Source of the DNA: Streptomyces puniciscabiei
Lineage (GTDB): Bacteria > Actinomycetota > Actinomycetes > Streptomycetales > Streptomycetaceae
Reading direction: 5' to 3'
DNA: 64,000 bases
Assembly (NCBI RefSeq): GCF_006715785.1
Contig: NZ_VFNX01000004.1
Coordinates: forward strand, 124,001 to 188,000
Below the pieces are notes generated by a model, which made no database searches, was not told where the DNA came from, and saw only the letters and a program-made list of their open reading frames with translations. Positions 35,480 through 42,884 of this stretch are shown here, one piece after another. Position 1 is the stretch's first letter. Each line of letters opens with the position of its first letter. A program made the position numbers and the translations under genes.

Positions 35480-35815
35480 CGCGTGACGCTCCCGCTGCCT
35501 TCCCGGCGTCTCCGGGGTGGGGGGCACGGAAGGACTCCCGGCCGAGGCCTGTGTCCGTGTCGCGCCGGTGTCCGTGTCGCCGTGCCCACCTCCGCCGGGA
35601 TCCGGCGCACGGGCCAGGTCCTCCGACAGCGACCGTCCGTTCGCGGCCTCGTGCTGCCTGGGGCAGGAAGGGGAAGGGAGCGCATGGCCCATGGGGTGGG
35701 GTCGGTGGGGGACGGGACGGTGCGGGTGGTCGCGCCGACGAGCAGAGCCGTGGTCAGTGTCCCCAGGGCGGCTACGGCGCACGCGGCGAGCGCTGGGCGG
35801 GAGATGATTCGTCAT
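35480..35815 (-). pseudogene. Probable frameshifted secreted-protein gene
   Basis: The 424 bases between the small secreted gene and the TPR gene hold coding-like DNA in two frames on the minus strand. One frame gives a good signal peptide (SRPALAACAVAALGTLTTAL through LVGATTRTVPSP, near 35805-35690) but has no start codon. Another frame continues with GRSLSEDLARAPDPGGG and a hydrophilic tail. A one-base change near 35810 would give MTRIISRPALAAC, and a second shift near 35690 would join the tail. This reads as a small exported protein that has decayed. It could also be chance in GC-rich DNA. Confidence 0.3.
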
Positions 35816-35850
35816 GGATCAAGCCTGACGCCACGTCGGCTCCCGCACAT
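35812..35850 (-). CDS. 12-codon leader-like ORF (MCGSRRGVRLDP)
   Basis: ATG 35850 lies seven bases after GGGAGG, one of the better ribosome sites around, and the ORF ends TGA inside an ATGA that opens the next frame at 35815. That arrangement is typical of translational coupling from a short upstream peptide. No cysteine or amino-acid run that would mark a known attenuator is seen. Very short, so low confidence. Confidence 0.3.
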   Translation of the reverse strand: MCGSRRGVRLDP

Positions 35851-35902
35851 CGGGGGACCTCCCTGATCTTGCCTCTCGGGGTATCCGTAGGGGCTGTTCG
35901 CT

Positions 35903-36730
35903 TCACGTCCCGTCGATGCGGTCGAGCAGCACCCGGGCCTCGACGGTGCGGTGATGGTCCGGGCCGAACTCGGCCCGACAGGCGTCGTGGGCGGCCACGG
36001 CCCGGGTGCGGGCCTCGGCAGTGCGCCCCAGCCCCAACAGAGCGGTGGCGACGGCCAGTTCGACGGCTCCGGTCTCCGTGCGGGAGCCCTCGGGCGCTTT
36101 CCGGCGCAGCGCGTCGGCGTGTCCGGCCTCGGCAAGAGCCTCCTCGTGGCGACCCTGACCGTTGAGGCTGCGGACCAGGCCGAGGTGCAGGACCAGGGCC
36201 AGCCGGCTCGGTGCGGGGTGGGCGCCGAGGGTCTCGCGGGCGAGTGCCTCGGCCTCCTCGTAGCGGCCCTGCTTGTTGAGGGCGAAGATCAGTCCGTTCC
36301 GGGCGGCCCCCGCTATGAGAGGCATCTGCGCTCCCGTGCCCCGGCCGGCGATCCGGGCGACGGCCGCGCACTCCGCCTCGCATTCGGCGTACCGGGCGAG
36401 TGGAACCAGCGTCTGGGCGCGGTCCGAGCGGAGTTTGAGCGTGTGCAGATGCTCGGCGCCGAAGGTCCTGCCGAACACCGGCAGCAGTTCGTCGTACAGC
36501 GCAAGGGCTTCGGCATGGCGGCCCTGGGCGCTCATCGCGAGCGCGGCGACGCTCAGTGCCAGTGGCGCGTAGGTGTCGAGGCGCAGCACCGACCGGGCCT
36601 CGGCCACGGCGCGGGCCTCGGCCTCCGCCTCGGCGTAGCGCCCGTCCTTGAACAGGCTCATGGCCTGGGCCAACGGCGATGTCGCGGGCTTCCCCGCATT
36701 GTCTGCGCCACGCGACCGGAAGAGTTTCAT
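35903..36730 (-). CDS. Tetratricopeptide repeat protein
   Basis: A 275-residue soluble alpha-helical protein of TPR type. Repeats include LAQAMSLFKDGRYAEAEAEARAV (about 25-47), LALSVAALAMSAQGRHAEALALYDEL, NGLIFALNKQGRYEEAEALARETL and LGLVRSLNGQGRHEEALAEAGHA, each with the A-G-Y-A-type spacing. The end EFGPDHHRTVEARVLLDRI is typical of Streptomyces TPR proteins. It is likely a protein-protein adaptor. ATG 36730 (MKLFRSRG) begins where repeat-like sequence starts; no strong ribosome site is seen. There is no signal peptide or other domain to indicate a partner. Confidence 0.8.
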   Translation of the reverse strand: MKLFRSRGADNAGKPATSPLAQAMSLFKDGRYAEAEAEARAVAEARSVLRLDTYAPLALSVAALAMSAQGRHAEALALYDELLPVFGRTFGAEHLHTLKLRSDRAQTLVPLARYAECEAECAAVARIAGRGTGAQMPLIAGAARNGLIFALNKQGRYEEAEALARETLGAHPAPSRLALVLHLGLVRSLNGQGRHEEALAEAGHADALRRKAPEGSRTETGAVELAVATALLGLGRTAEARTRAVAAHDACRAEFGPDHHRTVEARVLLDRIDGT

Positions 36731-36812
36731 GCCGGGAGCATACGGATGCCGCGCACGCGGGCCGCAGGGAGAGAGGACGGCCGGCCACGGGCCACGCCGT
36801 GGCCCGTCGTGC

Positions 36813-37424
36813 TCACCTGCCGGATTCCTGGTGGGTGTGTTCGGCGTGCAGGCCTTGGACCAGGAGCGCCACCAGTCGGCGTGCGTCGTAGCGGGGATCG
36901 CTCTCCGCGCCGATGCAGAGGTTGCCGACCCCTCGCATGAGCTCATAGGCCTCCAGGTCGGACCGGATCTCGCCGGTGGCGGCCGCGGCTTGGAGCAGCT
37001 CGCTGCAGACGGGGACCAGCCGGTCGAGGAAGTAGGTGTGCAGCGCGTCGAAGCCCGTGCTGTCAGGCTTCAGCACGGCAGCGAGGCCGTGCTTGGTCAC
37101 CAGGAAATCGACGAAGAGGTCGATCCACCGCCCGAGTGCGGCGTGGGCGGTGGTGGTTGTCTTTAGCAGCGCGGGACCGGCCTCGGCCAGGCCCTCCACC
37201 TGGTGCCGGTACACGGCGATGACGAGATCCGCACGCGTCGGGAAGTGACGGTAGATCGTGCCCACTCCGACCCCGGCCCGGGTCGCGATGTCGCGTACCG
37301 GCGCTTCCACACCCGAGTCGACGAAGGCCGCCGTGGCAGCCTCGAGCAGTGTCTCCTCGTTGCGCCGGGCGTCACTCCGCCTGGACCGGGCCGCGCGCTT
37401 CGTCCCCTCGCCGCTGTCGCTCAC
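36813..37424 (-). CDS. TetR/AcrR family repressor of the divergent aldo-keto reductase
   Basis: A 203-residue TetR protein. Basic N terminus (TKRAARSRRSDARRNEETLL), HTH to about residue 70 (VRDIATRAGVGVGTIYRHFPTRADLV), then a TetR_C SbtR-like ligand domain. GTG 37424 has GGAAGGAG. It is divergent from the aldo-keto reductase, and two CGGAAC-N3-GTTCCG palindromes lie between them, so autoregulation plus repression of the reductase operon is the natural reading. The ligand is unknown, probably a reactive carbonyl or an AKR substrate. Confidence 0.9.
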   Translation of the reverse strand: MSDSGEGTKRAARSRRSDARRNEETLLEAATAAFVDSGVEAPVRDIATRAGVGVGTIYRHFPTRADLVIAVYRHQVEGLAEAGPALLKTTTTAHAALGRWIDLFVDFLVTKHGLAAVLKPDSTGFDALHTYFLDRLVPVCSELLQAAAATGEIRSDLEAYELMRGVGNLCIGAESDPRYDARRLVALLVQGLHAEHTHQESGR

Positions 37425-37456
37425 CGCGTCGCTCCTTCCACAGCCGTACTTGCTAA

Positions 37457-37499
37457 ACGGAACAGTGTTCCGTATTGTCGTTACCGGAACGACGTTCCG
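37457..37499. promoter_or_regulatory. Paired TetR operators upstream of the aldo-keto reductase
   Basis: Site 1, 37457-37473: ACGGAACAGTGTTCCGT, 8-bp arms about one base. Site 2, 37485-37499: CGGAACGACGTTCCG, 7-bp arms. Centres are 27 bases apart, and both share CGGAAC-N3-GTTCCG. Two copies of one palindrome in the same divergent promoter are strong evidence for a single dimeric regulator. Confidence 0.85.
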
Positions 37500-37664
37500 C
37501 TTGCTCATGGTGTCAGAGCTTCGGGCGCACCGCCATGGAGGGTCGGCCAGGGCCGGGGCATGGCCGGCACCGTGACGCTCCCCTTCCGGCATCGGTTCTC
37601 GCGACCCACCCCTTCTCGTCATCGGTTTCCCCGACGCTTCCCCCTCGCAGTGAGGAGACAGGTC

Positions 37665-38684
37665 ATGCAGTACCGCACTTTGGGCCGCACCGGCGTGCAG
37701 GTCAGCTCCCTCGCGCTCGGCGCGATGAACTTCGGCCGGATCGGATGCACCACCCAGGGCGAGGCCACCGCCATCGTCGACGCCGCCCTCGCGAGCGGGA
37801 TCAACCTCATCGACACCGCCGACATGTACGGTGACGGTGAGTCGGAGGAGATGGTGGGCAAGGCCGTCGCGGGTCGCCGTGACGACATCGTCCTGGCGAC
37901 GAAGGCCGCCATGCCCATGGGTGACGAGCGCAACCACAGGGGCACCTCGCGCCGTTGGCTGGTGACCGCGCTGGACAACAGCCTGCGCCGCCTCGGCGTC
38001 GACCACGTCGACCTCTACCAGATCCACCGCTGGGATCCGAACACCAGCGACGAGGAGACCCTGTCGGCACTGACCGACCTGCAACGCGCGGGAAAGATAC
38101 GCTACTTCGGCTCCTCGACCTTCCCCGCCCACCGCATCGTCCAGGCGCAGTGGGCGGCCCGCGAGCACCGGCTGAGCCGCTACGTCACCGAACAGCCCAG
38201 CTACTCCGTCCTCCAGCGGGGGATCGAGAGCCATGTGCTGCCCGTGACCGAGGAGTACGGGCTCGGTGTGCTGGTGTGGAGCCCGCTGGCCTCGGGCTGG
38301 CTGTCCGGCGCGATCCGCGCGGGCCGGGACATCACCACCAACCGCTCGGCGTTCATGCCGCAGCGCTTCGACCTCCGCGTGCCCGCCAACAGGAACAGGC
38401 TCGAGGCCGTCGAGCGGCTCGCCGGGATCGCCGACGAGGCCGGGCTCACGCTCATCCAGCTCGCGCTCGGTTTCGTGACCGCGCACCCCGCGGTGACCAG
38501 TGCGCTCATCGGACCCCGGACGCCTGACCACCTTCAGTCCCAACTGGCCGCCGCAGACATCGTGTTGACCGCCGACGTACTCGACGCCATAGACGCGATC
38601 GTGGCCCCGGGCGTCGACCTCGCCCCCGAGGAGAAGCACGACACTCCGCCCGCGCTGCTCGACCCGGCACTGCGACGCCGGTGA
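37665..38684 (+). CDS. Aldo/keto reductase
   Basis: A 339-residue (beta/alpha)8 NADPH-dependent reductase of the YajO/PhdX-like (AKR12-type) group. Catalytic Asp and Tyr are in LIDTADMYGDGESE (about residues 48-61), Lys in LATKAAM, His in YQIHRWDPN. The NADPH-binding end reads ALGFVTAHPAVTSALIGPRTPDHL. ATG 37665 has GAGGAGA. It reduces aldehydes, ketones or sugar derivatives; the substrate is not evident. The paired operators upstream tie it to the divergent TetR repressor, and a truncated luciferase-like gene follows in the same direction. Confidence 0.93.
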   Translation: MQYRTLGRTGVQVSSLALGAMNFGRIGCTTQGEATAIVDAALASGINLIDTADMYGDGESEEMVGKAVAGRRDDIVLATKAAMPMGDERNHRGTSRRWLVTALDNSLRRLGVDHVDLYQIHRWDPNTSDEETLSALTDLQRAGKIRYFGSSTFPAHRIVQAQWAAREHRLSRYVTEQPSYSVLQRGIESHVLPVTEEYGLGVLVWSPLASGWLSGAIRAGRDITTNRSAFMPQRFDLRVPANRNRLEAVERLAGIADEAGLTLIQLALGFVTAHPAVTSALIGPRTPDHLQSQLAAADIVLTADVLDAIDAIVAPGVDLAPEEKHDTPPALLDPALRRR

Positions 38685-38751
38685 GCGCCGTGCCCGCCAG
38701 GGGCCGTGTTCCCGACCACGAAACCCCGCATGCCGAAAGGACTACCGGCTC

Positions 38752-38934
38752 ATGCCGCACACATCCCGGCCTCGCTTCGGAATCATGACCGCCCCCTCTC
38801 AGGTCGACTACCAGGACGTTCTGCGGGTCTGGCGCGAGGCCGACGCGATCCCGCAGATCGAACACGCCTGGTTGTTCGATCACCTCATGCTGATCTTCGG
38901 CGACCCGGACGGTCCGGTCGTAGCACAGAGGTAG
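38752..38934 (+). pseudogene. LLM-class flavin oxidoreductase, truncated after about 55 codons
   Basis: Only the first strand-helix of an F420/FMN luciferase-like monooxygenase remains: RFGIMTAPSQVDYQDVLRVW through IEHAWLFDHLMLIFGDPDGPV. Intact members continue YEGWTLLSALAAQT and reach about 290-320 residues. Here the frame leaves the family at about 38919 and stops at 38934. The break coincides with the beginning of a tRNA-like sequence. AAAGGA precedes ATG 38752, so the fragment was once the second gene of the aldo-keto reductase unit. A 60-residue product cannot form the TIM barrel. Confidence 0.85.
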
Positions 38935-38985
38935 TGCGCCGCGACAGCATCTCGGAGGACGTCGGTTCGAATCCGACCGCCCCGC
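38914..38985 (+). other. tRNA-like sequence at the truncation junction (degenerate tRNA or att-site remnant)
   Basis: A cloverleaf can be drawn: T-arm GTCGG-TTCGAAT-CCGAC (38961-38977) is perfect, and D-arm GCAC-AGAGGTA-GTGC (38923-38937) is perfect. The anticodon stem CCGCG/CTCGG pairs 4 of 5 with loop ACAGCAT, which lacks the universal U33. The acceptor stem pairs 5 of 7, and no CCA follows. Nominal anticodon AGC. It is best read as a decayed tRNA or the tRNA 3'-end copy used as an attachment site by an integrative element. The luciferase-like gene is cut exactly here. Confidence 0.5.
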
Positions 38986-39104
38986 CCCTCTCAGCACCTT
39001 GGGGGACGACACCGGTCCCGAAGCGCCGGGCGCCGAGGCGGACGCCCGGCGGCCCCTGCCGCACACCGGCCCGGCGTGGTGACTGCGCGGCAGGCCCCGG
39101 CGGC

Positions 39105-41078
39105 TCACACCCTGCGGTGCGCGTGCAGCAGATATGCCTCGCGATGCAGTGGGTTGTGGTCGGTGCGCGTGCGGGTTCGCGGAGCCGTGGCCGGGCGGTG
39201 GTGGTCGAACGCCGTCTCCAGGACGCCCTCGCCGCCGGTGAGTTCGGGCAGCTCGGCTTCCAGGCCGAGTACCTGGTCGGCGGGCACATGACCCTCGACG
39301 ACGTACGCGTCCCCGAGCACCACGGGCGGGTCCGCGACGGCGCGGCGGCGGGCCAGGGCCGGTGACACGACCGCGCAGGCGTCCGGCGGGAACTCCAGGC
39401 GGAAGCGGTGCATCGGCTCGTGCACGACAGTCCCGGCCCGGCGCAGCGCGGCCATCAGGACCAGCGGGGTCAGGCCGCGGAACTCGCCGGCCGTGCTGCG
39501 GATGCTGCAGAAGCCCGAGTGGGTCATCGTCACCACGCAATCGGGCACCTGCCAGCCGTACAGGCCCTGCCGCAGCGTGGCGTGGACCGTCTCCTCGACG
39601 GCGCGCATGTATCCCAGCGGCAGCGAGCCGAGCTCGACCTCGCGGCGGAAGACGACCCCGCCGCCGGCCGGCCCCGGCTCCACCCGCAGCCCCACGGTGG
39701 CCAGGAACGGGTTCCCGTCGTGGTCGAGGATCTCGTACGCCGCTCCGGTCCCGGTGACGCGCTCCACACAGATCGGGGTGGTCTCCCGGAACGCGACCCT
39801 GAGCCCGTACTCCTCGGCCAGCGTGGCGGCGAGGACCTCCTTCTGCACCTCGCCGTACAGGGAGACGGACAGGTCCTGTCCCTCCGGATCCTGGCGCAGC
39901 CCGATCAGCGGGTCCTGCTCGGCGAGTTGGGTCAGGGCCAGGTGCAGGGCGCCCCTGTCGGCCGGCTCGGCGGGCACCACGACGGTCTCCAGCGAGGGCG
40001 GCGCGAAGACATGCCGGTACGGCCGGTCGTCCGGCTCCCGGCCGATCCCGTCCCCGATCCGGACGTCGGCGAGACCGCGCAGCATCGCGATCTGACCGGC
40101 TCCGACCGACATCCGGCGCTCCACCGCACCCCGGTCGAAGACGGCCACGTCCGTGACCTTGCCCTCGCGCCCCGCGACCGGGACGCGGTCGCGGACCCTG
40201 AGTTCGCCGGAGAACAGCCGGACGTACGCGATCTTCTCGCCGCTCTTGTCGCGCTCCACCTTGAACACCCGCCCCGACAGCGGTCCTCCGGCATCCCCAC
40301 ACTCCGCGGGGAGGAATTCCCGTACGCCTTCGATGAGTTCGGCGATGCCCGTGCCGCTGATCGCCGAGCCGACGTAGACGGGATGGATCCGCCCGGCGCG
40401 GGCCTGTGCGGCGAGCGCGGTACGCAGCCGCTCGTACGTGACGGTGCGCGCGTCGGTGACGTACGCGTCGAGCAGGGTGCCGTCGTGGAGGGTGAGGGCG
40501 TCCAGGAGGTTCCGCGTGAACGCGCTGTCCTCCGGTGCGAAGGCCACGGCCCGCGCGTCGGCTGTGCCGAGACCGTCGGCGATCCGCCCCATGGGGATCA
40601 CCGGCACAGCGAGCCTGCGCTCGATCTCGCGCAGCACTCGGTCGTCGTCGGCGCCGCGCCGGTCGGCCTTGTTGATGAACAGCAGGGTGGGGATGCCGAG
40701 CCGCTTCAGCGTCCGCATCAGCACTCGGGTCTGCGGCTGCACGCCCTCCACGGCGGAGACGACGAGGACCGCGCCGTCCAGGACGCCGAGGACGCGCTCG
40801 ACCTCGGCGATGAAATCGGGGTGTCCCGGGGTGTCGACCAGATTCACCGAGACGGCCGAACCGCCGCTGCCGAGCACGAAGTTGGCGACCGCAGTCTTGA
40901 TGGTGATGCCACGTCGGCGTTCCAGCTCCAGGCTGTCGGTCCGGGTGCTGCCCGCGTCGACGCTGCCGATCTCCTCGATGACCCCGGCCGCGTACAGCAG
41001 CCGCTCGGTCAGGCTCGTCTTACCGGCGTCGACATGCGCCAGGATCCCCAGGTTCAGCGTGCGAGACGTAGTACGCAC
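39105..41078 (-). CDS. OtrA/TetM-type ribosomal protection GTPase (tetracycline resistance-like)
   Basis: A 657-residue EF-G-like GTPase of the ribosomal protection family; OtrA is the Streptomyces prototype. G motifs: AHVDAGKTSL (G1), RGITIKT (G2), VDTPGHPDF (G3), NKADR (G4) and SAI (G5). EF-G domains II-V follow, with GRVFKVERDKSGEKIAYVRLF and the domain IV region FCSIRSTAGEFRGLTPLV. Such proteins expel tetracycline from the ribosome; resistance by this one is inferred. GTG 41078 matches the usual family start (TLNLGILAHVDAGKT). A leader ORF overlaps the start. It lies next to a truncation junction, so recent acquisition is possible. Confidence 0.9.
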   Translation of the reverse strand: MRTTSRTLNLGILAHVDAGKTSLTERLLYAAGVIEEIGSVDAGSTRTDSLELERRRGITIKTAVANFVLGSGGSAVSVNLVDTPGHPDFIAEVERVLGVLDGAVLVVSAVEGVQPQTRVLMRTLKRLGIPTLLFINKADRRGADDDRVLREIERRLAVPVIPMGRIADGLGTADARAVAFAPEDSAFTRNLLDALTLHDGTLLDAYVTDARTVTYERLRTALAAQARAGRIHPVYVGSAISGTGIAELIEGVREFLPAECGDAGGPLSGRVFKVERDKSGEKIAYVRLFSGELRVRDRVPVAGREGKVTDVAVFDRGAVERRMSVGAGQIAMLRGLADVRIGDGIGREPDDRPYRHVFAPPSLETVVVPAEPADRGALHLALTQLAEQDPLIGLRQDPEGQDLSVSLYGEVQKEVLAATLAEEYGLRVAFRETTPICVERVTGTGAAYEILDHDGNPFLATVGLRVEPGPAGGGVVFRREVELGSLPLGYMRAVEETVHATLRQGLYGWQVPDCVVTMTHSGFCSIRSTAGEFRGLTPLVLMAALRRAGTVVHEPMHRFRLEFPPDACAVVSPALARRRAVADPPVVLGDAYVVEGHVPADQVLGLEAELPELTGGEGVLETAFDHHRPATAPRTRTRTDHNPLHREAYLLHAHRRV

Positions 41079-41142
41079 AGAGTGTCATGTCCTTCGGATT
41101 GATGGCCATTCCTTTCGTGTGGGACATGCACGGTCGGCGCAT
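41020..41142 (-). CDS. Leader ORF overlapping the ribosomal protection gene start
   Basis: A 40-codon ORF from ATG 41142, seven bases after AAGGAG, ending TAA at 41020, that is 59 bases inside the GTPase gene in another frame. It encodes a peptide starting MRRPCMSHTKGMAINPKD. Short upstream peptides that set attenuation or translational coupling are known ahead of tetM-type genes. The ribosome site here is better than that of the GTPase GTG itself (AAGGA about 13 bases away). A second ATG at 41109 has AAAGGA directly before it. Coding status is inferred only from placement. Confidence 0.4.
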   Translation of the reverse strand: MRRPCMSHTKGMAINPKDMTLCAYYVSHAEPGDPGACRRR

Positions 41143-41224
41143 CGGTCGTCTCCTTGGTCACAGAGGGCTGCTTCCGCAAGCCTGGCACATCGGACAGCGG
41201 GCAGCGAGGGAATTTCGGCACGGC

Positions 41225-41238
41225 ACTGCAGCTGCAGT
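41225..41238. promoter_or_regulatory. 14-bp palindrome upstream of the ribosomal protection gene
   Basis: ACTGCAGCTGCAGT is a perfect palindrome in the 186-base gap before the GTPase gene, upstream of its leader ORF. It may be an operator or part of a terminator of the preceding hydrolase gene; no U-rich tail is present. Confidence 0.4.
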
Positions 41239-41264
41239 CCTGCGCGCTCACGTCGCGCCTCGGT

Positions 41265-42083
41265 CTACGCCTTCGGCCGCACCTCACCCTCGAGGAAGTC
41301 GGTGACGAGCGCGCTCGCCGCTGGACGGCATTCCTCGAAGTAGGCGTGCCGGGCCCCGGGGAACACATGGGTGTGTGCGTCGGGGATGCGGGCGGCGAGC
41401 AGGGGGAGGTTGGCCACGGGTGTGAGGCGGTCCTGGCCGCCGTGGAGGATCAGCGTCGGGGCCCCGATGGTGGGGAGCGCGTCCCAGGCGTCGTGCTCGT
41501 GGCTGGCCCGCAGATGACCGCGTCGGGCGTGCGCGGGCATGCCGGGGTCGCCGAGGACGCCGTACGGGCCGGGGTGGTCGGCGAGCCAGGCGGGGGAGTA
41601 CATCAGGTCGAGCAGGGTGTGTCGCACGGCCTTCGGGTCGGGCTGGGCCAGTGCGCGCCGTACCGAGGTGTCCCGTTCCACGGCGTGCCTGCCGCCGGGC
41701 GAGGTGCACCCGAGGACGAGCCGGCGCACCCGCTCGGGATGGCCGGCGGCCACCCACTGTGCGACCCGGCCGCCCATGGACGTGCCGTAGACGTCGGCCC
41801 GTTCTATGCCCAGTTCGTCGAGGACGGCGATCACGTCGTCGGCAAACTGCCGGGTGGAGTAGCCGTCGTGGGGCTTGTCACTGGCTCCGGTGCCCCGGTA
41901 GTCCAGCGTGATCGTGCTGCGCGTGGCGTGGAAGTCCCCCCGTACCGCATCCCACCAGTGGTGGTTGTTGGCCTGCCCGGCGAGCAGCACGAGGGGCGGC
42001 CCGTCGCCCTGCCGCTGAGAGGCGAGTGCGGTGCCGTCCTGGGCGTGGGCGAAGACCGGCCGATGTCGGATGGTGTCGGTCAT
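41265..42083 (-). CDS. Alpha/beta-fold hydrolase
   Basis: A 272-residue serine hydrolase with a full triad: Ser in VYGTSMGGRV (about residue 100), acid in HGGQDRLTPV (about 217), His in PGARHAYFEE (about 245). The oxyanion region is LLAGQANNHHWW. It resembles 3-oxoadipate enol-lactonase-like and perhydrolase-like proteins of actinobacteria; substrate unknown. ATG 42083 has AAGGAG. It is upstream of the ribosomal protection gene in the same orientation with 186 bases between, so a common transcript is possible but not clear. Confidence 0.9.
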   Translation of the reverse strand: MTDTIRHRPVFAHAQDGTALASQRQGDGPPLVLLAGQANNHHWWDAVRGDFHATRSTITLDYRGTGASDKPHDGYSTRQFADDVIAVLDELGIERADVYGTSMGGRVAQWVAAGHPERVRRLVLGCTSPGGRHAVERDTSVRRALAQPDPKAVRHTLLDLMYSPAWLADHPGPYGVLGDPGMPAHARRGHLRASHEHDAWDALPTIGAPTLILHGGQDRLTPVANLPLLAARIPDAHTHVFPGARHAYFEECRPAASALVTDFLEGEVRPKA

Positions 42084-42383
42084 GTGGCTCCTTGGAGGGG
42101 TGGGGTGCGATGTCACTCGCCCCCGGGGCGGGGGTTGCGGCCGTGTGGACGGTCGTCTGCCTTGGTCCACGGCCGAGTTGAGCCGCGCCGGCGTGACCAG
42201 CCTATGGGGGCGCCGCCTCGGCGAGGGGGATGGGACGCCGGGGCGCACGGCCTGGCGGGTCCGCTCGGACAGCGGGCCGCCGGGCTCCCGCTCCGCAGCC
42301 CGACCTTCTCCTCCGGCCGGCGGATCTGCCCGCTCAACGGGGGCTGGGCGATGCCCGGACGGGCGGCGGCATCAGCTCATCCG

Positions 42384-42410
42384 GAAGTCCGTATCACCAG
42401 AAGTCCGTAT
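42384..42410 (+). repeat. Direct repeat in the hydrolase-ridA intergenic region
   Basis: GAAGTCCGTAT occurs at 42384-42394 and 42400-42410, a 16-base period, 37 bases before the ridA ATG. It may be a binding site for a regulator. The rest of the 363-base gap (42084-42446) shows no ORF, no strong hairpin and no recognisable promoter. Confidence 0.5.
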
Positions 42411-42446
42411 TAGACGTACCGGCACTGGTCATCTACTGTTGCGCGC

Positions 42447-42836
42447 ATGACAGAGCGACGTGCGATCCTCAGCGGCTCGACGTTCGAGGAGCAGATCGGT
42501 TACGCCCGTGCCGTGGTCGACGGCGACTGGGTGCATGTGTCCGGGACCACCGGGTTCGACTACACCACCATGACCATCGCGGACGACGTCGTGGAGCAGG
42601 CCGAGCAGTGCCTGCGCAACATCGAGGCCGCGCTCACCGAGGCGAAGTGCACCTTCGCCGACGTGGTGCGGGTGCGCTATCTGCTTCCGGACCGCGCGGA
42701 CTTCGAGCCCTGCTGGCCGGTGCTGCGACGCTGCTTCGGCTCCGTCCGTCCGGCCGCCACCATGCTGGAATGCGGCCTCTCCGACCCCCGCATGAAGATC
42801 GAGATCGAGGTCGTCGCCCGCCGCCGCGCCGGTTGA
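42447..42836 (+). CDS. RidA family enamine/imine deaminase-like protein
   Basis: A 129-residue RidA/YjgF/UK114 fold. Typical elements are IGYARAVVDGDWVHVSGTTG, the EQAEQCLRNIEAALTEAKCTFADVVRVRYLL segment and the C-terminal strand IEIEVVARR. The RidA active-site Arg position falls in SVRPAATMLECGLSDPRMKIEIE, where the canonical subfamily has RSxV, so this is one of the Rid subgroups with an altered C-terminal motif. It probably hydrolyses reactive enamines or acts on a specific imine. ATG 42447 has no strong ribosome site. Confidence 0.88.
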   Translation: MTERRAILSGSTFEEQIGYARAVVDGDWVHVSGTTGFDYTTMTIADDVVEQAEQCLRNIEAALTEAKCTFADVVRVRYLLPDRADFEPCWPVLRRCFGSVRPAATMLECGLSDPRMKIEIEVVARRRAG

Positions 42837-42884
42837 TCCCACCCCCTGTCACGGCCGGGTCCACGGCCCGAGCACCCGCCCGGC

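Noticed and set aside
38914..38985. An intact, functional tRNA gene
   Set aside because: Two acceptor mismatches, one anticodon-stem mismatch, no U33 and no encoded CCA. I list it only as tRNA-like.
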